DNA of 64,000 nt from Rhodococcus sp. H36-A4 (GTDB lineage: Bacteria > Actinomycetota > Actinomycetes > Mycobacteriales > Mycobacteriaceae): NCBI RefSeq assembly GCF_027158005.1, contig NZ_JAPVLQ010000006.1, positions 1 to 64,000 of the forward strand, written 5' to 3'. Below the pieces are notes generated by a model. That model ran no database searches, had not been told where the DNA came from, and worked only from the letters and a program-made list of their open reading frames with translations. Both the position numbers and the translations under genes were made by a program. Below are positions 42,922-51,724 of the stretch, piece by piece (position 1 is the first letter of the stretch; the number at the start of each line of letters is the position of its first letter).

Positions 42922-43797
42922 ATGTTCGGACGGCGGAAGAAGACCGCAGCACAGGATGAAGTGTCGACCGGTGGGTTCTTCGGGGACGAAGACACCTTCG
43001 ATAACTCGAGTTCGGCAGGCGGCGGCGACGCGCTCGGCACCGCGACCGCCGAGCGCGGCGGAACTGTCGGTGAGCACGCGGACCCCGATCTCGGTCCGTT
43101 CGACCTCACCGAATTGGACGAAGATCGCGACACCCTTGCCCAGACGCGACTCGACTTGGGATCGGTACTGGTGCCCTTGCCGGCTGGAGGCCAGTTGCAG
43201 GTAGAGATGAATCAGGCCGGCGCACCGCAGGCAGTACACGTCGTCACTGCACACGGCCGAATCACCATTGCGGCCTACGCCGCACCGAAGTCGCCCGGCC
43301 AATGGCGCGAGGTTGCAGCCGATTTGGCTACCTCGCTTCGCTCGGATCAGTCCGCAGTCAGTATGGAGACCGGTCCTTGGGGGCGAGAGCTGCACGGAGT
43401 GACATCGAACGCGGATCTGCGCTTCATCGGAGTCGACGGCTATCGGTGGATGGTTCGTTGTGTACTGGCCGGCCCGTCGGGCGCGGTCGCCAACGACTCT
43501 CCTCTCGTGCAGATCGCGCGCGACGTCCTTGCACAGACGGTGGTCGATCGCGGTACCGAGCCTCATCCCGTGCGCACCCCGCTCCCGGTGGTCCTTCCGG
43601 CCGCCCTGACCGCACAGCTCGCCGCGGCACAGCAGCAACAGGCGGAGCAGACAGAGCAGGCAGAGCAGGCGCGACCAGAACCACAGGATGCGCAGCCTCA
43701 GCCACAGACCTCCGCCGCGCCTGCTAACCAGACAACACCTACCGGAGGGCCGCGTCGAGGCTCCTCGGGGTCTGCAATGCAACAGCTGGGCGGTTGA
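42922..43797 (+). CDS. DUF3710 protein (Rv2696c-like)
   Basis: This 291-residue protein starts 'MFGRRKKTAAQDE' and has a central conserved domain (residues 55-225; 'DLGSVLVPLPAGGQLQVEM', 'GVDGYRWMVRCVLAGPSG'). A Gln/Ala/Pro-rich low-complexity tail follows. DUF3710 is confined to actinobacteria, without known function. It follows dut at a 51-base gap and faces the hydrolase gene. No membrane segment is seen. Confidence 0.85.
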   Translation: MFGRRKKTAAQDEVSTGGFFGDEDTFDNSSSAGGGDALGTATAERGGTVGEHADPDLGPFDLTELDEDRDTLAQTRLDLGSVLVPLPAGGQLQVEMNQAGAPQAVHVVTAHGRITIAAYAAPKSPGQWREVAADLATSLRSDQSAVSMETGPWGRELHGVTSNADLRFIGVDGYRWMVRCVLAGPSGAVANDSPLVQIARDVLAQTVVDRGTEPHPVRTPLPVVLPAALTAQLAAAQQQQAEQTEQAEQARPEPQDAQPQPQTSAAPANQTTPTGGPRRGSSGSAMQQLGG

Positions 43798-43856
43798 CAT
43801 CTCGTTCGCGCTGACCGCGCGGGAGAGAGGCCGGAGTCATAACGACGCCATACGTA

Positions 43857-44564
43857 TCAGTCGACGAGGCCCATCAGATCCTGCATCGAGCGGCGACCTA
43901 ACACCCCTGGATCGGAACCGATGTCGGCAAGGGTGACAGTGGACAGGCACGAGTTCGGAATTTCTTCGTGCCACGTCCGCGCAACGTCGATCGGGTGAAC
44001 CGGATCGTCGACGGCGCCTATCACGGCGGTGGGCACGAGGGTGCTGCGTAGTTCGTCGAGATTCGGCGCCACGTACGCGGCGGCCTCCGCGAGAGCGCGA
44101 GGAAGATCGGGCCATTGCGACGCCCATGAACGCCGGAGAGTCGACGCCAGCCAATGCGGCGACGTCGCTTCCATCGCTGCAGTCACCGCATCGAGACCGG
44201 AAGCGTCGAGTTGTGCCTTGGTGTACCTCGCGCTGAGTGCCGCCGGTGCGTCGGCCGGATCGTCGATCCAGGGCGGCAGAGCTGCCAGAACTCCGACCAC
44301 CGACCGTGGGTGACGGCGGGCCCAGGAGAGCGCCACCGCAGCGCCGATGGAGATGCCGCCGACGATGATTCGTTCATGTCGGTGTGCCGCTGCAGACATC
44401 GCCTCCTCGTAAGAGGCGACGATGCCGTTGGGGTTGGGGCTCACTGCTTCGATCGTGGCTCCCGCTGCCGCTACCGCCGCCGCAAATGCGTCGAATGCGA
44501 ACTCTGCATCCGATCCGGTGCCCGGTAGGACCACCACGTGAGTTGCTGGTCTCGTCACGTTCAT
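43857..44564 (-). CDS. Small alpha/beta hydrolase (Rv2695-like)
   Basis: The 235-residue protein has the nucleophile elbow 'GGISIGAAVAL' (Ser near residue 71), 'VVLPGTGSDAEF' near the start, and an acid in 'IGAVDDPVHPID'; a final catalytic His is less obvious, so the active site may be atypical. Substrate is unknown. It is divergent from the OB-fold gene and convergent with DUF3710, in the same order as in mycobacteria (from memory). Confidence 0.75.
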   Translation of the reverse strand: MNVTRPATHVVVLPGTGSDAEFAFDAFAAAVAAAGATIEAVSPNPNGIVASYEEAMSAAAHRHERIIVGGISIGAAVALSWARRHPRSVVGVLAALPPWIDDPADAPAALSARYTKAQLDASGLDAVTAAMEATSPHWLASTLRRSWASQWPDLPRALAEAAAYVAPNLDELRSTLVPTAVIGAVDDPVHPIDVARTWHEEIPNSCLSTVTLADIGSDPGVLGRRSMQDLMGLVD

Positions 44565-44731
44565 TCCGGTGATTGTGCCCGGTGCCTCACGCGGACCGTC
44601 GACCGGACGATTCGGCCCCGCGGACGCAGTTGAACTGGCGGTTGGCCGTCGGACTCACGCGGGGCTACAGTGGCGTTGGTACCGGTCTTCACAGCGATGT
44701 AACTCGTCGCAGATGCTTCCAGGAGCGCACC

Positions 44732-45109
44732 ATGGCACCCGTTGCCGCAGGATATTTTCGCAGGCTCACGCGTAAGTTGACGGAGGACATCCATCAGCTC
44801 GATGCCGAAGAGATGGCGGAAACTGCGGAAGCCTCGGGCGCCCGCCGTGCCTGTGACTGCTCCAGGGGCGAAGAGGTTACGATGCTGGGGCGGCTGCGCA
44901 GCGTCGAGGCGTGTTCCAAGGCGGCAAATGCAAACATCGAAGCCGAGTTCTTCGACGGCACCGATCCGGTGACGTTGGTCTGGATCGGCCGACGAAAGAT
45001 CGCGGGAATCGAACCAGGCAAGACCGTCCTCATCCGTGGCCGGGTGGGGGAGCGAAACGGTCGAAAAATCGTCTACAACCCGTACTACGAACTCCGCGAC
45101 GATTCCTGA
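44732..45109 (+). CDS. OB-fold nucleic-acid-binding protein (Rv2694c-like)
   Basis: From ATG 44732 (AGGAG six bases upstream) the 125-residue protein carries a C-terminal OB fold: 'VTMLGRLRSVEACSK', 'LVWIGRRKIAGIEPGKTVLIRGRVG' (seen in two parts) and 'KIVYNPYYEL'. OB folds of this kind bind single-stranded DNA or RNA. Two Cys (ACDCSR) precede it. Upstream frame to 44573 overlaps the hydrolase promoter region and is rejected. It is followed 27 bases later by DUF3159. Confidence 0.8.
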   Translation: MAPVAAGYFRRLTRKLTEDIHQLDAEEMAETAEASGARRACDCSRGEEVTMLGRLRSVEACSKAANANIEAEFFDGTDPVTLVWIGRRKIAGIEPGKTVLIRGRVGERNGRKIVYNPYYELRDDS

Positions 45110-45136
45110 CATCGTTCATGTGGCACGCTCGATGAT

Positions 45137-45955
45137 GTGACCGAGAGAGACAGTCGCCCGATGGGCGGCCATGACATACGCCCCGAGCTCGACGTTCCCG
45201 CCGACGGAACCGAGCCGAAGAACAGTTCGCTGGGTCGGCAGGGCTCACCGGCGGATCACCCAGCCCAGCCGATCGAGCACACGGACTCCGACGTCGTCGA
45301 TGCTGCGGCGAGTCTGGACGAAGAGAGCAAGCAAACTGTCCTCGAGCAACTCGGCGGTTTGACCGGTTTGGTGTCCTCGACCCTTCCCGTAGTGGTGTTC
45401 GTACCTGTCAACAGTAGGTTCGGGCTTGCGGTCGGGATTTGGTCGGCCCTCGCAATTGCACTGGGTGTGTTGGTGTGGAGATTGTGGCGGCACAACCCGA
45501 TTCAGCCGGCAATTTCGGGATTCTTCGGTGTCGGAATATGTGCGTTCATCGCGTACCGAACAGGCGACGCCAAAGGCTATTTCCTTTTCGGTATCTACAC
45601 CAGCCTGCTGTATGGAGCAGTATTTCTGGTGTCCATAGTCGCTCGGTGGCCTCTGGTCGGGGTTGCCTGGGGATATCTGAATGGCAAAGGGACCCAATGG
45701 CGTGGGCACCGTCGGTCGGTTCACTCCTACGACATCGCCACGTTCGCGTGGGCCCTTGTCTTCGGCGCCCGTTATCTCGTGCAGTCCGAGTTGTACGACG
45801 CCGATCAGACAGGTTGGCTGGCCGTCGCACGTATCGGCATGGGTTGGCCACTTACCGGCATCGCACTTCTGGTCACGGTCTGGGCTGTTCGGCGGGCCGA
45901 TCGAGCGCTCGACGAAGAGAGCGAATCAACCGCCGATCAAGCGAGAAAGTCCTGA
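45137..45955 (+). CDS. DUF3159 membrane protein (Rv2693c-like)
   Basis: The 272-residue protein has a hydrophilic start (residues 1-65) and about six membrane helices ('LPVVVFVPVNSRFGLAVGIW', 'FGVGICAFIAYRTGDA'). The family signature 'GDAKGYFLFGIYTSLLYG' is present. DUF3159 is restricted to actinobacteria and lacks a known role. It probably shares a transcript with the OB-fold gene. GTG 45137 is the likely start. Confidence 0.82.
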   Translation: MTERDSRPMGGHDIRPELDVPADGTEPKNSSLGRQGSPADHPAQPIEHTDSDVVDAAASLDEESKQTVLEQLGGLTGLVSSTLPVVVFVPVNSRFGLAVGIWSALAIALGVLVWRLWRHNPIQPAISGFFGVGICAFIAYRTGDAKGYFLFGIYTSLLYGAVFLVSIVARWPLVGVAWGYLNGKGTQWRGHRRSVHSYDIATFAWALVFGARYLVQSELYDADQTGWLAVARIGMGWPLTGIALLVTVWAVRRADRALDEESESTADQARKS

Positions 45956-46009
45956 CGTTTCCCAGTGGGTGATGAACGCCGCGAAATGCTGGCACGTCTG
46001 AATGGACAA

Positions 46010-46681
46010 TCAGCCCGACGCGACGTTCAGCCCGACTGCAGCGCGTAGATCGTCCTCGACTTCGACGGACGCCACGAACAGCAGTTCGTCTCCACCTTCC
46101 AGGGGATCGTCCTGCTGCGGGACGATGACACGGCCGCCACGAAGAATGGTTACCAGTGCGGCGTCACGCGGGAGTCGAAGTTTCCGAACAGGCTTGCCGG
46201 CCAGCGGAGTGTTCTCCGGAAGCGTGATCTCCACCAGGTTGGCCTGTCCTTTGCGGAAGGTCATGAGGTGAACTAGATCGCCGACCGAGACGGCCTCCTC
46301 TACCAGCGAGGCAAGCATGCGCGGGGTGGACACCGCGACATCGACACCCCACGATCCGTCGAAGAGCCACTCGTTTCGAGGATCGTTGACACGCGCAACG
46401 ACTCGGTTGACACCGAATTCTGTCTTGGCCAACAGACTCAGCACCAAATTCGCCTTGTCATCTCCCGTTGCTGCGATCACCACGTCGTATGTTTCGAGGT
46501 TCGACGCTTCGAGGAGTGAGAGCTCGCACGCGTCGGCCAGAACCCATTCGGCTTCCGGAATTGCTTCGGGTTCGACATGGTCGAGTTTACGCTCGAGCAG
46601 CATGACCTTGTGTTCGCTACGAATCAGTTCTCGGGCAATGGATCTGCCGACAGCGCCGGCGCCGGCGATTGCGACTCTCAT
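46010..46681 (-). CDS. ceoC: TrkA-type potassium-uptake regulatory subunit (CeoC)
   Basis: The 223-residue protein has an N-terminal NAD-binding RCK fold ('VAIAGAGAVGRSIARELI', acidic strand end 'LERKLD') and a C-terminal TrkA_C domain ('GKPVRKLRLPRDAALVTILRGG' region). These subunits gate K+ channels or transporters in response to nucleotides. It follows ceoB on the same strand after 30 bases; the two form the CeoBC pair of mycobacteria. GGGAA lies five bases before ATG 46681. Confidence 0.9.
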   Translation of the reverse strand: MRVAIAGAGAVGRSIARELIRSEHKVMLLERKLDHVEPEAIPEAEWVLADACELSLLEASNLETYDVVIAATGDDKANLVLSLLAKTEFGVNRVVARVNDPRNEWLFDGSWGVDVAVSTPRMLASLVEEAVSVGDLVHLMTFRKGQANLVEITLPENTPLAGKPVRKLRLPRDAALVTILRGGRVIVPQQDDPLEGGDELLFVASVEVEDDLRAAVGLNVASG

Positions 46682-46711
46682 GGGTTCCCGTTCGTCTCGG
46701 TGCGGATGTGA

Positions 46712-47377
46712 CTAGTCGTCGGAGGGCGGGGGATTGGCTGCCAGCGCGATTGCCTCGGCAACCGTCCCGGACACCGCCGCGATATAGATCTCGTCGTCCG
46801 CTTGGATGATCGTGCGCCTGTCCGGCAGTAGTCCGGTGCCGAATCTGATGAGGAATGCCGCGCGTGAACTGGTCGACTCTTCGAGCAGTGCCAGCTTCTT
46901 GCCGATCCACCCATCGTGAATATCGAGTAGAACAACCGCGACGCTGCCCGAAGGGTCACGCCATTTGGTGGTCGGATCGTCACGCAGAAGATTATGAAGG
47001 AATCGATCGGTAGCCCAGGGGACCGTTGCTACCGTGGGTATCCCCAGCCGCTCGTATACCGCCGCGCGCTTCGCGTCGTAGATCCGGGCGACGACCTTGT
47101 CGACGCCGAACGTCTCGCGCGCGACACGTGCGGCAATGATGTTGGAGTTGTCACCGGAGGAGACGGCCGCGAATGCTTCGGCCTTCTCGATCCCGGAGCG
47201 GACGAGGACGTCCCTGTCGAATCCCATGCCGATGATGCGGTGGCCGTCGAAGCTTGGATCCAGACGGAGGAATGCAGTCTCGTCTCGATCGATGATCGCC
47301 ACCTCATGGCCGATTCGGTGAAGTGCACCGGCCAGCGATGCGCCGACGCGGCCACACCCCATCACTACTACGTACAC
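46712..47377 (-). CDS. ceoB: TrkA-type potassium-uptake regulatory subunit (CeoB)
   Basis: From GTG 47377 the 221-residue protein has RCK_N 'VVVMGCGRVGASLAGALHR' and a C-terminal TrkA_C-like domain. Paired with ceoC it would form a mixed regulatory ring. No Trk/Ktr membrane pore gene is present in the window; instead a divergent APC-superfamily transporter lies 230 bases away, raising the possibility that CeoBC act on it. The N-terminal extension in the open frame to 47452 lacks a ribosome site. Confidence 0.88.
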   Translation of the reverse strand: MYVVVMGCGRVGASLAGALHRIGHEVAIIDRDETAFLRLDPSFDGHRIIGMGFDRDVLVRSGIEKAEAFAAVSSGDNSNIIAARVARETFGVDKVVARIYDAKRAAVYERLGIPTVATVPWATDRFLHNLLRDDPTTKWRDPSGSVAVVLLDIHDGWIGKKLALLEESTSSRAAFLIRFGTGLLPDRRTIIQADDEIYIAAVSGTVAEAIALAANPPPSDD

Positions 47378-47607
47378 AGGCTCCAGCTCCGTTCGGATAG
47401 CGTCGATTCGTCTCCCGGCAAGGGCCGGTGACGCTCGGTGCTCGTACAACAAGGTAACCGGCAGCGCTGCAACGATCGAGCCCAGCCGGTGCAGCGTTGG
47501 GAAAATTCGGGCATTTCAGGAATGCGGTGGATGCGCGTCGAACTACTTCGGCGAGTTTCGGACGCGCCGGTGGTGCGGCCGTATTCGGACGGCCTACGCT
47601 TTGCACC

Positions 47608-49605
47608 GTGTCCAAGGTTTCGACCGCCGCCAAGCGGCTAGTGCTCGGTAGGCCGTTCCGCAGCGACAAGCTCGGTCATACCCTACTTCCCAAACGAATA
47701 GCGCTTCCCGTTTTCGCTTCGGACGCCATGTCCTCGGTGGCCTACGCGCCGGAGGAGATATTTCTTGTCCTCTCGGTCGCCGGAATCTCCGCTTATGCAT
47801 TGACGCCGTGGATCGGCCTAGCTGTCTGCGTCGTGATGGCTGTCGTTGTCGCAAGCTATCGGCAGAACGTGCACGCCTATCCTTCCGGTGGCGGCGATTA
47901 CGAGGTTGCGACGGTCAATCTGGGGACCACGGCGGGGCTCACGGTGGGCAGCGCGCTGATGGTCGACTACGTGTTGACGGTTGCGGTCTCGATATCGGCC
48001 GCGGCATCGAACATCGGCTCGGCTGTGCCGCTGGTGGCCGAACACAAGGTGCTGTTCGCCGTCGTGGCGATCGTGCTCATCACCTCGATCAACCTGCGAG
48101 GAATCCGAGAATCGGGGGCGGCATTCGCGGTTCCCACCTATGCATTCATGGTCGGCATGGTGTTGATGCTGGCCTGGGGGCTGATCCGGGTGTACGTATT
48201 CGGTGAGGATCTGAAAGCAGATTCGGCAGTCTTCGAGTTGAAAGCCGAGGACTCGAATCTGTACGGAATCGCTTTCGCGTTCCTCATCGCACGAGCATTC
48301 TCATCCGGCTGTGCAGCGCTGACGGGTGTGGAAGCCATCAGTAACGGCGTGCCCGCATTCCGCAAACCGAAGTCGAAGAATGCCGCGACGACCTTGCTCA
48401 TGCTCGGCGTCATCGGCATCACTCTGATGATGGGAATCATCATCTTGGCCGAGAAGATCGGCATCAAGTATGCGATGGAGCCCGGTGAGCAGCTGATCGG
48501 AGCCCCTGACGGCTACCAGCAGAAGACGTTGATCGCCCAATTGGCCGAAACGGTCTTCTCCGGCTTTCCGATCGGTTTCTTCTTCATCACCGTCGTCACT
48601 GCTCTGATCCTCGTGCTCGCCGCGAACACGGCATTCAACGGGTTCCCGGTGCTCGGATCGGTTCTCGCGCAGGACCGCTACCTTCCGCGCCAGCTGCACA
48701 CCCGCGGTGATCGCCTTGCCTTCAGCAACGGCATTCTGTTTCTGTCGGGTGCCGCGATCGCGTTCGTCGTTGTGTTCGGTGCCGAAGTGACGAAGCTGAT
48801 TCAGCTGTACATCGTCGGAGTATTCGTCTCCTTCACGCTGAGCCAGACGGGAATGATCCGCCACTGGACCCGCTTGCTGCGCAGCGAGAAGGACCCGGAC
48901 CAACGTCGGCACATGTTCCGCTCACGGATCGTGAACAGCATCGGCCTGGCCATGACGGCTACCGTGCTCGTGATTGTGCTGATCACGAAGTTCGCAGCGG
49001 GCGCGTGGATTGCCATCGTGGCGATGATCGCGATATTCGTTCTGATGCGGATGATCCGCAAGCACTACGACACGGTGGCACGCGAACTCGAGAACGAGGA
49101 GTGGGATGGCGTCCTGCCGAGCCGGACACACTCGATCGTGTTGGTGTCGAAACTACACATGCCCACGATGCGTGCGTTGGCATACGCGCGCGCAACCAGG
49201 CCGGACACACTCGAAGCCATCACGGTGAACGTCGATGAACAGGACACCCGCGCACTCGTTCGGGGTTGGGAAGCGAGCGACGTCACGGTGCCGCTCAAAG
49301 TCGTGGAGTCGCCGTACCGTGAAATCACCAGGCCGGTCCTCGACTACGTCAAGAGAGTGCGCCGGGATTCGCCGCGCGACGTCGTGACCGTGTTCATCCC
49401 CGAGTACGTCGTCGGACACTGGTGGGAGCAGATTCTGCACAACCAGAGTGCCCTCAGACTGAAGAGCCGCCTGCTGTTCCAGCCGGGGGTGATGGTGACC
49501 AGCGTCCCGTGGCAGTTGCACTCGTCGGAGAAGGCGAAACGAGAGTCGATCCAAAACGCTCCGGGTGCGTCCCGCCGCGGGTACGAACCGCCGACGGCGA
49601 AGTGA
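47608..49605 (+). CDS. APC-superfamily transporter, probably KimA-like K+ importer
   Basis: From GTG 47608 the product has 665 residues: an N-terminal 'LGHTLLPKRIALPVFASDAMSSVAYAPEE' region (read here in parts), twelve membrane helices, and a C-terminal cytoplasmic domain (about 480-640). This is the layout of the KimA/YdaO group, proton-coupled K+ importers in Bacillus controlled by c-di-AMP, rather than of amino-acid permeases. Position beside ceoB-ceoC supports K+ as substrate. Annotation pipelines usually call it an amino-acid permease, so the assignment is inference. It is five bases from the methyltransferase gene. Confidence 0.75.
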   Translation: MSKVSTAAKRLVLGRPFRSDKLGHTLLPKRIALPVFASDAMSSVAYAPEEIFLVLSVAGISAYALTPWIGLAVCVVMAVVVASYRQNVHAYPSGGGDYEVATVNLGTTAGLTVGSALMVDYVLTVAVSISAAASNIGSAVPLVAEHKVLFAVVAIVLITSINLRGIRESGAAFAVPTYAFMVGMVLMLAWGLIRVYVFGEDLKADSAVFELKAEDSNLYGIAFAFLIARAFSSGCAALTGVEAISNGVPAFRKPKSKNAATTLLMLGVIGITLMMGIIILAEKIGIKYAMEPGEQLIGAPDGYQQKTLIAQLAETVFSGFPIGFFFITVVTALILVLAANTAFNGFPVLGSVLAQDRYLPRQLHTRGDRLAFSNGILFLSGAAIAFVVVFGAEVTKLIQLYIVGVFVSFTLSQTGMIRHWTRLLRSEKDPDQRRHMFRSRIVNSIGLAMTATVLVIVLITKFAAGAWIAIVAMIAIFVLMRMIRKHYDTVARELENEEWDGVLPSRTHSIVLVSKLHMPTMRALAYARATRPDTLEAITVNVDEQDTRALVRGWEASDVTVPLKVVESPYREITRPVLDYVKRVRRDSPRDVVTVFIPEYVVGHWWEQILHNQSALRLKSRLLFQPGVMVTSVPWQLHSSEKAKRESIQNAPGASRRGYEPPTAK

Positions 49606-49610
49606 GCGCG

Positions 49611-50876
49611 ATGAGTGAGAACTGGGTAGGCCAGAACATCGAAGTGACACTCGGGGCGCCGGGCCACGGAGGTTTTTGTGTTGCGCGCCACGAGGGCCGA
49701 GTGATGTTCGTGCGTCACGGATTGCCGGGCGAGATCGTCCGTGCGGCAGTGACAGAGGATCGCGGCGGGTCGTTCTGCCGAGCGGATGCGGTGGAAATCA
49801 TCGTCGCATCACCGGATCGGATTTCGCCGCTGTGCCCGATATCGGGTCCAGGTGGATCCGGATGCTGTGACTACTCGCACGCGACCTTGGCTGCCGGCCG
49901 GGCCATGAAGGCGTCCGTGGTGAGCGCGCAATTGCGTCGTATCGCGGGCATCGAGCGTGCCGTCGAGGTGGAGGAATTGCCGTTCACGGGAGATGGAACC
50001 GGGTGGCGAAGCCGGGTTCGACTAACCGTGGATCTTGCCGGGCGCGCGGGTTTTCACCGCTACCGAAGTTCGACCATCGTGACCGAGCTCGAGTGCCCCC
50101 AGGTGATGTCGGGTGCTCTCGACGTATTGAACGAAGAGAAGTGGCGTCCGGGGGCGGAGCTTGCCGTGGCGGTCGACGGTACAGGCGAGCGACACGTTGT
50201 CGAGATTGCACCCGCACCGGTGTCGAGAACGGGGCGACGTTCGCCGGGCAGGCGAGGTGCGTCCGCCCGACGGTCTGCGTCGGCGCAGCAGCGGGCGCAG
50301 CGCACAGTCGTCGGTAGCGGTCGGGCACACGAATTCGTTGCCGGACGGGAGTGGGAACTGGATGCGAGCGGCTTCTGGCAGGCACATCGCGGGGCCGCAC
50401 AGATGTACAGCGATGTCGTAGCCGAATGGGCACTACCTAATCCAGGATCGGTTGCGTGGGACTTGTACGGCGGTGTCGGGGTGTTCGCCGCCAGCCTGGC
50501 GCCCAGTGTCGGCACCGACGGGCAGGTGGTCAGTGTCGAATTCTCTCGACGCGCGGCAGCGGACGGCGCCGCAGCGCTGCAGGACGTGAAGCAAGTGGCG
50601 TTCGAACCTGGCCGAGTGGAACGAGTGGTCGAGCTGCTGGACGCTCCCGACGTCGTCGTGCTCGATCCTCCTCGCGCGGGTGCAGGCAAGGAGGTCGTCT
50701 CGTGTGTCGCATCACGTTCACCGCGACGCATCGTTCACATCGGTTGCGACCCAGCGTCGTTCGCCCGAGATGTCGGTCTGTATCGAGAGGCTGGGTACAC
50801 ATTCGAAGCGATGCGTGCATTCGACGCCTTTCCGCTCACGCACCACGTGGAGTGCATCGGCTTGTTCACCAGGTAG
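49611..50876 (+). CDS. RNA m5U methyltransferase (TrmA/RlmD family, TRAM domain)
   Basis: The 421-residue enzyme methylates uridine C5 in rRNA or tRNA using SAM. It has an N-terminal TRAM domain (1-60), Fe-S-type cysteines ('LCPISGPGGSGCCDYSH' and 'LECPQVM'; spacing is unlike the usual CxxxxxCxxC), the SAM site 'DLYGGVGVFAASLA', 'VVLDPPRAGAGKEV' and the nucleophile Cys in 'HIGCDPASFARD'. A basic insertion (residues about 205-235, SRTGRRSPGRRGASARR) interrupts the linker. It is five bases after the transporter gene, presumably co-transcribed, as in Rv2690c-Rv2689c (from memory). Confidence 0.86.
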   Translation: MSENWVGQNIEVTLGAPGHGGFCVARHEGRVMFVRHGLPGEIVRAAVTEDRGGSFCRADAVEIIVASPDRISPLCPISGPGGSGCCDYSHATLAAGRAMKASVVSAQLRRIAGIERAVEVEELPFTGDGTGWRSRVRLTVDLAGRAGFHRYRSSTIVTELECPQVMSGALDVLNEEKWRPGAELAVAVDGTGERHVVEIAPAPVSRTGRRSPGRRGASARRSASAQQRAQRTVVGSGRAHEFVAGREWELDASGFWQAHRGAAQMYSDVVAEWALPNPGSVAWDLYGGVGVFAASLAPSVGTDGQVVSVEFSRRAAADGAAALQDVKQVAFEPGRVERVVELLDAPDVVVLDPPRAGAGKEVVSCVASRSPRRIVHIGCDPASFARDVGLYREAGYTFEAMRAFDAFPLTHHVECIGLFTR

Positions 50877-51180
50877 AGCTGAGGACTTATTTCGAGCACC
50901 ACACAGCGATCGAGTAATGGCTTTCGAGGGGCTGACGCAGGGGTGGAATCTCGCGCCAGGACTCGGTTGCAGACGCGATTTCATGGAGTTTTCTCATCGG
51001 GCGCTGACGAGGGCGAGGATTCCTGGCTCGTAGGTGCATGAGGAGAGAATCCGATGGGCTCCGCATGTGCAGTTCTGGTAGCTGATCGCTCCTTCGCTCG
51101 TGTTGTGACGAGAGGCTGTTGCCCAGCCATGGGAGTGGTTTTTGTGGCTATGCATAACCCCACTGTGCTGTAATGGTCTT
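50877..51180. promoter_or_regulatory. Intergenic region with twin TATGCATA sites
   Basis: In these 304 bases, the 8-base palindrome TATGCATA occurs at 51149-51156 and 51180-51187 (31 bases apart, about three helical turns), the second one spanning the start of the CGNR gene. Such phased palindromes suggest autoregulation. The left part (50,877-51,120) holds nothing I recognise. Confidence 0.5.
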
Positions 51181-51711
51181 ATGCATATCAACCCTTACGG
51201 AACGTATGCCGTGCACTTGGGGGTCGGCTTGCTCAATGCTCCACCCGAGTCGGCCGCGGAACTCGGTCGGCGCTGCGTCGAGGCGGGGTTGGTTGTCGAC
51301 ACCGTCCCCGGTGACTCCGACCTGGTGGACACGATTGCTTTTCTGGCCGAATGGTCGACGGTGATCGACGCCTCCACGGATGAATCTCGAGCGGAAATCC
51401 TCAACGGTTTGCTCACCCGTGCGTCTGCTTACCCGCGTCTGACCAACCACGCAGGAGATGGGTGGCACATCCACTATCGAGACCCCAATATCGCCCTGGG
51501 GTCAGTAATTCGGGCCTTGGTCAGCGTGGGAACTGCGCTTCATCTGACTGGGCGCGGAATGTCGCGGTTGGGTCGGTGCGCGGCCGAAGATTGCAGCACC
51601 GCGTTCGCGGACGTATCCAGAACGGGCCGTCAACGATACTGCGGGACTGTCTGTTCCAACCGTGATGCGGTGCGGCGACATCGAGCACGAACGGCGGCAC
51701 GCGGTCGCTAG
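51181..51711 (+). CDS. CGNR zinc-finger (ABATE-domain) regulator
   Basis: The 176-residue protein has an N-terminal ABATE domain, thought to sense a stress-related ligand, and a C-terminal CGNR finger ('GRCAAEDCSTAFADVSRTGRQRYCGTVCSNRDAVRRHRAR', Cys pairs CxxxxC and CxxxC; seen in parts). Here the usual CGNR tetrad reads CSNR. These proteins are transcription regulators. ATG 51181 lies within a TATGCATA palindrome. It is convergent with the ABC-2 permease gene with only 13 bases between. Confidence 0.82.
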   Translation: MHINPYGTYAVHLGVGLLNAPPESAAELGRRCVEAGLVVDTVPGDSDLVDTIAFLAEWSTVIDASTDESRAEILNGLLTRASAYPRLTNHAGDGWHIHYRDPNIALGSVIRALVSVGTALHLTGRGMSRLGRCAAEDCSTAFADVSRTGRQRYCGTVCSNRDAVRRHRARTAARGR

Positions 51712-51724
51712 GACTCGAACACAG

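Noticed and set aside
42376..43800. A 474-codon minus-strand frame opposite dut and DUF3710
   Set aside because: Both plus-strand genes have clear family patterns; the mirror frame has none.
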